A stretch of DNA of 16,723 nt from JANOAR01 sp031411235 (GCA_031411235.1 JANOAR010000285.1:1-16723); one strand, 5' to 3'. Counted from the stretch's first letter, positions 9,401 to 16,345 are shown. Numbers and translations: made by a program. Notes: a model not told the origin generated them from the letters alone.

Positions 9401-9501
9401 GCATTGCGCGTGGAATCAATGCCGAAGAATAACAATGCTGCGGCAGCGGCGACGATCAGCACGCGCATGTTCAGCGACCAGGAGACGATGGCGTTTAACA
9501 T
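6445..9501 (-). CDS. RND efflux pump, inner-membrane permease of heavy-metal (CzcA/CusA-like) type
   Basis: Proton-driven exporter that takes substrate from periplasm or inner membrane and passes it through the adaptor and outer-membrane channel. 1018 residues, normal for the family. Helix 1 is at about 13-28. The first porter region (about 33-335) includes PLDVFPEFAPPLVEVQTEAPGLS. Helices 2-6 lie at about 336-495, helix 7 at about 524-541, the second porter region at about 545-850, and helices 8-12 at about 855-1010. The helix-4 proton-relay motif reads GEVVDDAIIDVENILRRL (398-415), with D402 and D403. This has the HME-type ..VENxxRRL ending, but differs from the CzcA wording (VDGAVVMVEN) and the CusA wording (VDAAIVMVENAHK). 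Aligned by eye, the positions of CusA's copper-binding methionine triad are mostly not Met, so copper/silver is not supported. The metal or other substrate is open. It starts 6 nt after the adaptor stop. Confidence 0.93.
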   Translation of the reverse strand: MLNAIVSWSLNMRVLIVAAAAALLFFGIDSTRNAPLDVFPEFAPPLVEVQTEAPGLSTEEVDSLVTVPLENALNGLPFLKTLRSKSVLGLSSVVMIFDTGTDILKARQVVQERLNLAQSRLPTVVKPPVLMAPYSSLSRVLKVGLTSTTLPQMELSELARWTMRPRLMSVKGVANVAIWGQRDKQFQVLVDPQRLRAAGVTLDAITKAAGDAAVISSGGFIDTPNQRLSVTQLALITTPDDLARTVVEFRNGAPIRLGDVAEVQIGNPAPIGDAVINDGDGILLIVEKQPWGNTLDVTKGVEAVLHDLQLAMPAVKIDSTIFRPATFIELSIDHLTEALWLGCVLVVIVLALFLGDWRTTIISLTAIPLSLAIALLLLRWRGETINTMILAGLIIALGEVVDDAIIDVENILRRLRQNPTASKFKIVLEASLEVRSAVVYASVIIVLVFIPVFYLPGLAGTFFKPLALSYILAIAASLAVALTVTPALSLMLLKVGTAGHRDALLSRGLKAIYRSVLPRFARSPWLALLFLAAAFAGTGWVWQNKMKEEFLPNFKERDFLMHWVEKPNTSVEASKRITIAAATDLMKVPGVRNQGAHIGRAEVADEVVGPDFTELWISLDPSADYDGTIKKVQAVVDGYPGLTRDLLTFLRERIKEVLTGASASIVVRIFGPDLDQLRSHATEVGALLKDVPGVTALKVESISLVPHITIKFKPDAAALHGLSAGQVRQAVTTLISGRKVGEVYQEQRVHDVLVWSVPAVRADFTTLRELLIATPSGGHVRLADVADLAIVPTPNAIKREGASRRIDVTCNVSGRALGEVAHDVEERVAKVTWKQGYHPEVLGEWAERQTAQGRLGWLALASLIGILVILLADFQSPRLVLLLALTLPFALIGGVMAAWLGGGILSLGSLVGFVTVLGIAARNGILLVSHYRHLQHDEGHAFSLALVLKGSEERLMPILMTAATAALALVPLVMKGNVPGNEIERPMALVILGGLVTSTLLNLFLLPALYARFGAVKK

Positions 9502-9507
9502 GGGGTA

Positions 9508-10482
9508 TTATTTTCCCGTTACGAACTCGGTGCCGAATAACTCCGCTGCGCCAGCGGTGACGACTTTGCTGCCTACGGCAGGGCCACTCGCCAATACCGC
9601 ATCGCTGCCGAACAAGCGGGCGACTTGCACTCGCTTTCTTGAGTAGGCGTGTTCGGCGGTTTGGGTATAGACCCATTGCCCACCGTGGATGTCGTGCAGC
9701 ACGGCGTTGAAGGGCAAGACGAGCGCCTCGGTTTTGCTGTCGAGCGTGGTGAGTTCCACCGCGACGCGTTCGCCAGCGCGTAGCTTCGTCTCGCTGGGCA
9801 GGTCGTAGTACCAGTCCACGGTATTCGCCAAGGCATTGGCCGTGGGCGGGCCAGCGATGGGCTTGGCTTGGCTGGCGGTGGATGAACCCAGGGCGCGGAT
9901 GCTTGCCGCAGCCTGCGCATCCAGCAGTGGGGCCTCGCCTGTGTAGATGGCGACGCGCACCCAGGCGCGTTTGGCTCCGCTCTGGCCGACGGCTACGCCG
10001 AGGATGTCGCGCTGGGCTTTGGCAGTAGTCATCATGGCCTCGGCCAGCGCGAGTGTGGTCTTCGCTTCATCGACGGTGCGGGCGCTGCCAGCTTCCGCGC
10101 TGAGCATTTTTTGCGCACGTTCGACGGCGATCTTCGCCGCGTCGATCTGCACCTGGGCTTGCAGTAGGCGACCATCGGCTGCCGCTTGCAAATCGGCGAG
10201 CCGCAGCACTTCATCGAGCGTGCCACCGAGCACGGGGGCGACGGTTTTGCCTTCGGCGGCGAGGGGTTGTACGACTTCGCCGGAGAATAATCGTGTGGCT
10301 GGGAGACTGCGTTTTTCGACGGGCACGAGCTTCAATCGAAGGCGCTGCTCGGCCTCTGCGGTGAGCGTGATGACGACCAAGTCTGCTTCCTTGGTGATCA
10401 CGGCGGGCGCGGCTCCGCCTGCGTCGGCGGCGTGCAGGTGCCACGCGGTGAGGGCGATGACAATGATGAGCGGAGGCTTCAT
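9508..10482 (-). CDS. Efflux RND periplasmic adaptor subunit (membrane fusion protein)
   Basis: Bridges the RND pump and the outer-membrane factor. 324 residues, with a signal peptide (1-18, ending LHA) and no lipobox. RLFSGEVVQPLAAEGKTVAPVLGGTLDEVL (66-93) is the split lipoyl/barrel-sandwich half. A helical hairpin at about 97-160 (Ala/Gln/Lys-rich) precedes the second half (KRAWVRVAIYTGEAPLL). A beta-barrel region follows around 222-262 (KLRAGERVAVELTTLDSK, ALVLPFNAVLHDIHGGQWVYT), then a membrane-proximal end (GSKVVTAGAAELFGTEF). It is at the short end for CusB/CzcB-type adaptors and lacks a His- or Met-rich N-terminal metal-binding stretch. The ATG at 10482 lies 5 nt after the stop of the outer-membrane factor, so translation is probably coupled. 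Confidence 0.9.
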   Translation of the reverse strand: MKPPLIIVIALTAWHLHAADAGGAAPAVITKEADLVVITLTAEAEQRLRLKLVPVEKRSLPATRLFSGEVVQPLAAEGKTVAPVLGGTLDEVLRLADLQAAADGRLLQAQVQIDAAKIAVERAQKMLSAEAGSARTVDEAKTTLALAEAMMTTAKAQRDILGVAVGQSGAKRAWVRVAIYTGEAPLLDAQAAASIRALGSSTASQAKPIAGPPTANALANTVDWYYDLPSETKLRAGERVAVELTTLDSKTEALVLPFNAVLHDIHGGQWVYTQTAEHAYSRKRVQVARLFGSDAVLASGPAVGSKVVTAGAAELFGTEFVTGK

Positions 10483-10487
10483 GAGGA

Positions 10488-11831
10488 TTATCGAAGGGTG
10501 GTCTGGATGGCGGCTTCGAGCTGGCCCGCAGCGAGTTGTGCTTGGGCGTGGGCTTCGAGTTTGGAAAGGCTTGCGGCGCTGGCTTCGATGCGACGGCGAG
10601 TGAGTTCGAGTGGGGTGAGTTCACCGGCTTCGACCATGCGCTGGGTGGTGTCGCTAGCCTTGGTGGCTTGGTCGGCGAGTGTGGCTGCGGTGGTCGCCTT
10701 CGCCGTCGCGGCGTGGTAGGCGGCGAGGGCTGTCTCGATCTCGGCAAAGACGCTGGCTTGCTTGGCCTCAAACTTCGCACCCGCCGTTTCGCGTTTGGCT
10801 TCGGCCTGCGCGATAGGGCCGCGATTGCGGTTGAAGACGGGGAGCGCAACGCTGAAGCCGAGGGACCATTCGTTGTCGGTTTGATCAAGCTTGTAGCCGG
10901 GGTTCAAATGGATGTCGGGGTACTGCTTGGCGATCTCCAAGCGCAGGGCGCTATCGGCGACGGTGTAGTCGGCTAGCAGGGCGAGTAGGTCACTACGATG
11001 GGTGAGGGCGTGGCGGCGTGCGGTGCGACTAGGCACGCTGGGCAATGAGATGAAACTGCTGAAGTCGAGCTTCACGGCATCCAGCGCCGAGGCGGGTACG
11101 CCGATGGCGGCGGCGAGTTGGGCGCGGGCAGAGACACGTTGTTTGTCGGCGTCGTGCAACGCAAGTTTGGAGCGATTCAGCGATAGGCGTGCCTGCGTGA
11201 GTTCAAAGGCCGGCGAGGCACCGCCTTCGACTTGCGCGGTGAGTTTTTTCAGAGCTTCATCATGGAGTGCGGCCTCGGCGGTGAGCAGGGCGTTGTTTGC
11301 CTGGGCAGAGTAAAGATCGAGCATGGCGGTGCGCACTTTAGCTCGGACATCCCAGGCGACGCTGGCGACACGCAACTGCGCGGCCTCGGCTTCGGCGCGG
11401 GCTTGGGCGCTTCGTTTGGCTCGCTTGCCCGCAGTTTCGAGAGTGACATCGAAGGTCGGCGAGATGATCCAGGGAGAGATGCCGCTCGACGATGAATTGT
11501 AGCCAGGGGAGAAGGTGAGCACTGGGTTGGGGCGTTGCTCGGCGGTGGTGATGCCTGCGATGGCTTCTGCTGCCTGTGCTCGCGCGATACGGACATCGCC
11601 ATTGAAGTAGGCGGCAGCGAGCGCGAGGCGGTTCAGATTCCATGAGCCGCTGGTGGATTTTTGTTTGGAGAGAAACTCGTGCAAGCCAGCCTCATTGAGG
11701 GAGCGGCCCGTGAAGGCCACGGCACTGCGATCTGCAGAGAGCGGCTTCATTTTAAAAGGTACGCAGGCTATTGGCCCACCACAGATGATAACGAGGATGG
11801 CACGGTGGAAGAGGGAATGAAGCAGACGCAT
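10488..11831 (-). CDS. TolC-like outer-membrane efflux protein (CusC/CzcC type)
   Basis: 447 residues from the ATG at 11831; an in-frame TTG at 11867 would place 12 polar residues before the export signal and is rejected. Residues 1-23 form an export signal ending GPIAC. C23 could be lipidated, but Pro at -3 departs from the usual lipobox. Two outer-membrane-efflux (OEP) repeats follow. The first is about 65-250, with the strand-rich segment NPVLTFSPGYNSSSSGISP (102-120) and the helix KRAKRSAQARAEAEAAQ. The second is about 275-445, with YPDIHLNPGYKLDQTDNEW (304-322), SLGFSVALPVFNRNRGPIAQ (323-342) and a long Ala-rich helix. This repeat pair builds the trimeric barrel and periplasmic tunnel. 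First gene of the tight efflux operon; a 21-bp inverted repeat lies 45 bp upstream of its ATG. Confidence 0.9.
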   Translation of the reverse strand: MRLLHSLFHRAILVIICGGPIACVPFKMKPLSADRSAVAFTGRSLNEAGLHEFLSKQKSTSGSWNLNRLALAAAYFNGDVRIARAQAAEAIAGITTAEQRPNPVLTFSPGYNSSSSGISPWIISPTFDVTLETAGKRAKRSAQARAEAEAAQLRVASVAWDVRAKVRTAMLDLYSAQANNALLTAEAALHDEALKKLTAQVEGGASPAFELTQARLSLNRSKLALHDADKQRVSARAQLAAAIGVPASALDAVKLDFSSFISLPSVPSRTARRHALTHRSDLLALLADYTVADSALRLEIAKQYPDIHLNPGYKLDQTDNEWSLGFSVALPVFNRNRGPIAQAEAKRETAGAKFEAKQASVFAEIETALAAYHAATAKATTAATLADQATKASDTTQRMVEAGELTPLELTRRRIEASAASLSKLEAHAQAQLAAGQLEAAIQTTLR

Positions 11832-11875
11832 GGAGTTGTTATTGTGATGAACCACATTAGTCAGCAATGAGTCGC

Positions 11876-11896
11876 GCTGAGAAACGATTTCTCAGC
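11876..11896. promoter_or_regulatory. Perfect 9-bp inverted repeat before the efflux operon
   Basis: Arms GCTGAGAAA (11876-11884) and TTTCTCAGC (11888-11896) pair perfectly around the 3-nt centre CGA. The site is 35 bp after the stop of the propeller fusion gene and 45 bp before the ATG of the TolC-like gene, both on the minus strand. It could be a transcription terminator for the upstream gene, but no T-run follows on that strand. Alternatively it is a dimeric-regulator operator for the efflux operon. The sequence alone does not decide. Confidence 0.5.
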
Positions 11897-11930
11897 CGTT
11901 TATGCTAAGCGCATGGCTTTTTCCTATGCC

Positions 11931-14900
11931 TTATTTCTTTGCGACTTCGAGGATCTCCTTGGCTCCAGTTCGCACGACTTCGATGCCGCTGAGCAGGGGC
12001 ATGTGGTCGGCTTCTGTGGCTGGGGTGACGATGTCGAGCATGAGGTTGTCTTGGACAGCGACGCGCTCGAATTCAGAGACATAGGCTTTCTTTGCGCCTC
12101 CTGCGGCGACGATGGGATCCAAGGATTTGAGCATGGTCTTGCCTTGCAGTTGAACATCGAAAACACGTTGGCCGGGCTTGTCGTTTTCCAGCGCGGCAAA
12201 GTAGAGTCGCACGGTGAAGGTGGTGGGCTTTTGGTCTTTTCCGATCAGGGGCAGTTCGGCGTGAGTGAGGCCTTTGATGCCGCTGGTGAAGACCCATGGC
12301 GCTTCGCTGCCAGTCACGGTATAGGAGTCGCTGTTGAAGGCATAGTTGCCGCCGTCTTTTAAGATAGTGGGCTTGAGATCGAGTGGCAGGTCGATGCCTA
12401 CTTTCGACGAGGGTCTGGGGTAGCCGAGCCAGAGTTTGCCATGGGCATCGCGGCGGTCGCCGGGTGCGCCTAAGTTGAGCGCGAGGTGCTGCACGGGCGA
12501 GGTGGGGCCTTCGGCATGATAGACGCCCCAGTCGATCTTATCATCGCGTGGCTCGAAGACGACGGTGCTGGCGATGCTGAATAGGCAGACGCAGCCAGCA
12601 CTGGCTTCGGGCACCATGACGAGGCCGTTGGCGGGGATGGTGTTGATCCAGCAGCCGAGGCGTTGGCCGGCGAAGTGTTGCGTGCCCTGGTCTTCATCGC
12701 GGTTGTAGTAGGCGGTGAATTTGCTGCGGAAGAACATCATGTTGGGCGTGGCGGAGATGGCTCCGCAGTGATGGCCGGGGCGGATGAAGGTCCAGGGGGA
12801 CTGCTCGCCTGTGATGGGGTGCGTGCGCATTTTTTGCTGGCCCGTGTAGAGGTCGTAAGACCAGGGCTCAGCGATGATTTCGTTGTCGATGATGATGGGG
12901 CGATGGCGATAGTTGGCGTCCTTGGCCCAGAGCTTTTCACCGTTGTTGGCATCGAGCACGACGAGCCTGCGACGGGCGAACTGGCCCTCCATAAATTGCT
13001 GCCAGTAGTGGCCGTTGGCATTGGCTCCGCCGAGCACGATGTGGCCGTTGTGGTAGAGCAGGGTAAGGCTGCCACCGCCATCGCCGATCTCGCTGCAATC
13101 GGTGACATCGACGGGCTTGGCGAAAAGTTGTTTGCCCGTGGCGGCATCGAGCCCGACGGCCATGCGCAGGTCAGCCGTTTTGATGCGATCCTCGGCGATT
13201 TTTTGGGCTTCACCGGTGAGCTTGGCGAGGTCGGACTTGTCTTGGTTGAGCATCACTTGGCGCTGCTCGGGGGTGAGTGAGGCATCAATGAGAAACACAC
13301 GTCCGTCACCGATGGCGATGCTGACATGGGAGATGTGTTTGCCAGCATACTCCCAGCTCAGGGCGCGGCGCTGGATGTCGAAGGCGAATATTTTATCGGT
13401 TGAATCTGCGACGGTGGCACCGCGCCGTTTGCGCTCTTCCGTCAGGGCTTTGCGGTCGGTGCTGGTGCCGTAGAGCAGGCCGTCCTGCACGGCGATGTAG
13501 CCCCACTGACGCTCCTCTTTAGGCTTGGTGCCGGGCACTTTAAACTGATGTAAAATCTTGCCTGTTGCGGCATCGAACTGCACGCATTTCTCCTCCACCA
13601 CGACGAACAGGCTATCATTCGTTGCGGCCATGTTGCCGGGTTCGCGTGCGGCTTTGAGCCCGTCGCGAATGGCACCGGGGTTGGCGACTTCCCATAGCTG
13701 CTCGCCGTTGTAGGCGTCGTAGGCCATGACGGTGGTATCGCCCTGGATGAAGAGGCGACCATTGACGCTGATGGGGCCGACCGCCCCGGCGTGACGGTTC
13801 ACCATTTTGCCTGGGCCTGGATCGCCATACCACAAGACGCTGAGGCCACCTTTGATGCGCTGGTCGTTGTTGCTAGAGGTGTTCGCGGCGTTGCCATACT
13901 GGTGCGACCAGTCACCTGCTCCGGGCAGGGCGGCTCGTTTCAAGATCGTCCACTCGCTGCCTTTTGTGAGGGTCGCTTTTTCATCAAGGAGCTTGGTGGC
14001 GGCGAGGAACGCATCGGCTTTCGCGCCAGACTTGAGGCAAATGAGGCCACCGAGCGGCTTCAAGTGCCGCGCGACATCGGTGGGGATGCTTGTGAGCACA
14101 TCGCTGTCGCTGACGATCAAGTTGGCGAAGTAGCTGCCATACGGGATCACCGAGAGGTCGAGGTGATCGAAGGTGATGCGTGGGCCGTAGAGCCCCGTGT
14201 TGATCAACGCGGCGCGAGCGGCTTCGACTTTCTTGGCGTCGCTATCGACGCCGAAGACGATCAACTCACTGCGCTTGGCGAGTTCATAGGCGAGGCGTCC
14301 GCGCTCGCTGCCGAGCACGAGGCAGAAGCCTTTGGTGACGCCCGTTTGCTTCAAGATAGCCTCGGCGGCAGCGGCATATTTATCGGTCAGCTCATCCTTC
14401 GCGAAGGGCTCGGCAGTGATGTTGGGCTCAATCTTGTTCGATGGTGGGGCGACGGCTGATGGGTCTGCGAAGTTGTAGATTTTGCCCGTGCTGGTGCTGA
14501 CGACGAGATGGCCATTGGCGACGGCGAGGCCGCGTGCTGCTCCTTCGACTTTCGCCTGCCAGACTTGTTTGCCCGTGGTTGCCTCTATCGCGATGACTTC
14601 ATCCTGACCGCCAGAGAAGATCGTGCCGCCCGCGAGGATGAGCGCCGACTCATTCTTGCTGGCGAGCTTCCATTTCACGCCCTCGTCTGAATAGGTGGCG
14701 ATGTCTTTTTTCGCCTGCGCGAGTTCATCTTGCTTCGCTTTGTAGTCCACGCGCTGGGGTTCGTATTTTTGCGCAGCGAGGGCGAGGGCTGCCTCGGCGG
14801 TTTTCACCGCGTCGGTTTCCTTGTCTCCGGCGGCTTTCTTTGCGGCGCGTAGTGCTGACTCTGCTGCCTGCAATACCTTCACTTCCGCGAGGGCTGGATG

Positions 14901-15980
14901 CTTTTTCAAACTCGCGGCAACCTTGGCGCTCTTCATCTGCAAGGCATGGCGTTTGCGGGTGCCTTCGGCATGGGCTAGGCGATCTATCGCGACGATCTCA
15001 GTGCCATTGGCCATGTAGCCGTGGTCGCCCGCGAGTGTCATCTGTGTGCCTGCGAACCAGCCGAAGCCAGACTTCTGCTTGTCTTGGTCGAGGGCGAGGA
15101 TTTGATGCTCGCCGACGGCAAAGATTTGATCATCGGCCAAGAAGGCCTGCGTGCCACCGATCTGCCCACCTGCATCGCCGCGCCAACCGGGCTCGGGTTT
15201 GACCAAATATTCACCCGTCGAACGATTGAACGAGGCGGCGAGCGATCGACCCGAGGGCACAAAGAGGATGTCCTGGGTCGCGAGCAGGTAGCCCTGCGGG
15301 GAGAGGTCATTGCGCCCGGCATCCTGCTGGCTGATGGCATCATTTTTCCACAGCACTTTGCCCGTCGCGGCCTGGACGGCGTATAGGAAAATGTTCTCAT
15401 GTGGGAACACACCCGCGCCGAAGTAGGCAATGCCATCATCCACGAGAATGCCTGTGCGCACAGGCCACCGCGACACCATGCGACCCCGCGCGAGGATGCG
15501 GTCATCATTCGGCCCCGCGCGAAGTTTCCATACCAGCGTGCCCGCTTTAGCATCCAGGCAATACACCCAGCCATCGTCAGAGCCGATGAACACGCGGCCC
15601 TCGGCAACCATCGGCGCGAGGCGTATCGGAGCCTGCGTGAAGTAAGTCCAGACATCGCTGCCCGTGTGGAGGTCCTGGCAATGGATGCGCCCATCGACGG
15701 ATGAGCCGAAGTACAGGCGATCGCCGACGATGGCGACGTGGAAGACATCATCGAAGGTGATGCGATTGCGCAGTTCCATGCCCTCGTAGAGTTTGCCGTC
15801 TTCGCCCGCCCACGCGAGCTGCGGAGCCGTCGGCGAGGCGAAGGTGGAGCGCAGGGTCAGTGGGAATTGGAGGCTCTCCTCCGTGTGGCCAACGCGAGAA
15901 ATGTCGTGCAGGTACGTCGGCCAATCGGCGCGAGCAAAGAGAGGGCTGAGCAGGAGTGCGAGGGCGAGAGTGGTCTTCAT
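11931..15980 (-). CDS. Secreted PQQ-type beta-propeller / methyltransferase-like / malectin-like fusion protein
   Basis: 1349 residues; signal peptide 1-18 (cleavage after ARA, before DWPTYLHD). Propeller 1 (about 19-335 and 438-505) shows blades ending in patterns such as GRIHCQDLHTGSDVWTY, GWVYCLDAKAGTLVWKL and EVIAIEATTGKQVWQA. It is interrupted by a charged Ala/Lys-rich helix (about 338-432) predicted as coiled coil. Residues about 533-685 are class I methyltransferase-like: VLGSERGRLAYELA (555-568, altered glycine loop), FGVDSD (D579), DHLDLS, NLIVSDS and LKPLGGLICLK. Propeller 2 (about 688-1170) starts GDWSHQYGNAANTS and includes HHC (1070-1072), C1110 and CVC (1130-1132). The tail (about 1195-1338) resembles malectin (FTVRLYFAALE, GQRVFDVQLQG). 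Similar propeller/methyltransferase fusions occur, to my recollection, in planctomycetes; none I know has a proven function. PQQ binding is not demonstrated. The start choice and regulation are discussed under the inverted repeat at its ATG. Confidence 0.88.
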   Translation of the reverse strand: MKTTLALALLLSPLFARADWPTYLHDISRVGHTEESLQFPLTLRSTFASPTAPQLAWAGEDGKLYEGMELRNRITFDDVFHVAIVGDRLYFGSSVDGRIHCQDLHTGSDVWTYFTQAPIRLAPMVAEGRVFIGSDDGWVYCLDAKAGTLVWKLRAGPNDDRILARGRMVSRWPVRTGILVDDGIAYFGAGVFPHENIFLYAVQAATGKVLWKNDAISQQDAGRNDLSPQGYLLATQDILFVPSGRSLAASFNRSTGEYLVKPEPGWRGDAGGQIGGTQAFLADDQIFAVGEHQILALDQDKQKSGFGWFAGTQMTLAGDHGYMANGTEIVAIDRLAHAEGTRKRHALQMKSAKVAASLKKHPALAEVKVLQAAESALRAAKKAAGDKETDAVKTAEAALALAAQKYEPQRVDYKAKQDELAQAKKDIATYSDEGVKWKLASKNESALILAGGTIFSGGQDEVIAIEATTGKQVWQAKVEGAARGLAVANGHLVVSTSTGKIYNFADPSAVAPPSNKIEPNITAEPFAKDELTDKYAAAAEAILKQTGVTKGFCLVLGSERGRLAYELAKRSELIVFGVDSDAKKVEAARAALINTGLYGPRITFDHLDLSVIPYGSYFANLIVSDSDVLTSIPTDVARHLKPLGGLICLKSGAKADAFLAATKLLDEKATLTKGSEWTILKRAALPGAGDWSHQYGNAANTSSNNDQRIKGGLSVLWYGDPGPGKMVNRHAGAVGPISVNGRLFIQGDTTVMAYDAYNGEQLWEVANPGAIRDGLKAAREPGNMAATNDSLFVVVEEKCVQFDAATGKILHQFKVPGTKPKEERQWGYIAVQDGLLYGTSTDRKALTEERKRRGATVADSTDKIFAFDIQRRALSWEYAGKHISHVSIAIGDGRVFLIDASLTPEQRQVMLNQDKSDLAKLTGEAQKIAEDRIKTADLRMAVGLDAATGKQLFAKPVDVTDCSEIGDGGGSLTLLYHNGHIVLGGANANGHYWQQFMEGQFARRRLVVLDANNGEKLWAKDANYRHRPIIIDNEIIAEPWSYDLYTGQQKMRTHPITGEQSPWTFIRPGHHCGAISATPNMMFFRSKFTAYYNRDEDQGTQHFAGQRLGCWINTIPANGLVMVPEASAGCVCLFSIASTVVFEPRDDKIDWGVYHAEGPTSPVQHLALNLGAPGDRRDAHGKLWLGYPRPSSKVGIDLPLDLKPTILKDGGNYAFNSDSYTVTGSEAPWVFTSGIKGLTHAELPLIGKDQKPTTFTVRLYFAALENDKPGQRVFDVQLQGKTMLKSLDPIVAAGGAKKAYVSEFERVAVQDNLMLDIVTPATEADHMPLLSGIEVVRTGAKEILEVAKK

Positions 15981-15997
15981 GGTGCGAGCACCATGAA
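15976..15997. promoter_or_regulatory. Perfect 10-bp inverted repeat spanning the start codon of the propeller fusion gene
   Basis: Arms TTCATGGTGC (15976-15985) and GCACCATGAA (15988-15997) are exact complements with a 2-nt centre. On the minus strand the start codon (15980-15978) lies in one arm, and a second ATG (15995-15993) lies in the other. An mRNA beginning upstream could fold so that the start codon is paired. A 2-nt loop is too tight, so the innermost pair or two would open. It could also be a protein-binding palindrome. Confidence 0.5.
15978..15995 (-). CDS. Putative five-codon upstream ORF overlapping the fusion gene start
   Basis: On the minus strand ATG GTG CTC GCA CCA TGA (peptide MVLAP) ends so that its TGA overlaps the ATG of the 1349-residue gene (ATGA overlap). 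No Shine-Dalgarno sequence precedes it. It may be a leader for translational coupling, or chance produced by the inverted repeat it sits in. Confidence 0.2.
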
Positions 15998-16062
15998 CGC
16001 GACGAATGGGGGCAATCGTGCGCGGACTCGTTGAGGCTGGGCTTGTGATTCGATGTGTTGTG

Positions 16063-16112
16063 TAACGACTCGGCCTGCCTTGAAGCCATTTCTGGCTCAG
16101 CCGCCCATGTTA
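16063..16112. repeat. Nested imperfect inverted repeat
   Basis: Three paired segments are nested in order: TAAC (16063-16066) with GTTA (16109-16112), CGGC (16071-16074) with GCCG (16100-16103), and AGCCA (16084-16088) with TGGCT (16093-16097) around TTTC. The TAAC...GTTA ends and unequal spacers recall an integron attC site. However, the outer 7-mer GTTACGA does not fit the GTTRRRY consensus and no integrase is visible. The individual stems are short. Confidence 0.3.
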
Positions 16113-16218
16113 CGAAGCTTCTGTCGTCGCTGGTTCGTCCTCGGTCATACCCTTCAGTTCATCGCCATGTTCACCATGGTTTCCACCAGCCGTGAGTCAC
16201 CGTCGTGCAGCCGCTCTT

Positions 16219-16234
16219 GGGAAAACGCTTTCCC
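16219..16234. promoter_or_regulatory. LacI-family-like operator palindrome
   Basis: GGGAAAACGCTTTCCC is a 16-bp palindrome centred on CG with a single mismatched pair. Its core fits AAnCGnTT, the pattern seen in many LacI/GalR-family operators. It lies 239 bp upstream of the propeller fusion start and 112 bp upstream of the transposase start. No LacI-type gene is in the window. Confidence 0.3.
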
Positions 16235-16345
16235 CAGTCACCAAAAGCCTTTCCGCAATTGTCCCCCGACAAAACTCAACTGCCCCTGGTTTGAGCTTCC
16301 TTCGTTTATGCAGACACGGAAAGCAGGGTTAACAACCCAAGCAGC

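Larger units (their letters stand above)
15998..16259. other. Gene-free stretch between the propeller gene and the insertion sequence
   Basis: The whole spacer between the fusion gene start and transposase start is 365 bp. I see no convincing protein. A 98-codon plus-strand frame (16053-16349) has no recognisable domain and random-looking composition. What the stretch does hold are two inverted-repeat structures, annotated separately. One is a nested repeat at 16063-16112 and the other a CG-centred palindrome at 16219-16234. The promoter of the propeller gene should lie here on the minus strand, but no clear boxes stand out. Confidence 0.5.

Noticed and set aside
11838..11865. Possible minus-strand promoter TTGCTG, 16 nt, ACAATA before the efflux operon
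   Set aside because: Boxes are poor matches and would place the transcript start almost on the ATG; not strong enough to annotate.
11832..11867. TTG start extending the TolC-like protein by 12 residues
   Set aside because: The extension is polar and would sit before the export signal; the ATG at 11831 gives a normal signal sequence.
16166..16180. Hairpin CCATG-TTCAC-CATGG in the spacer
   Set aside because: Only five pairs, expected by chance at this length, and no link to a gene boundary.
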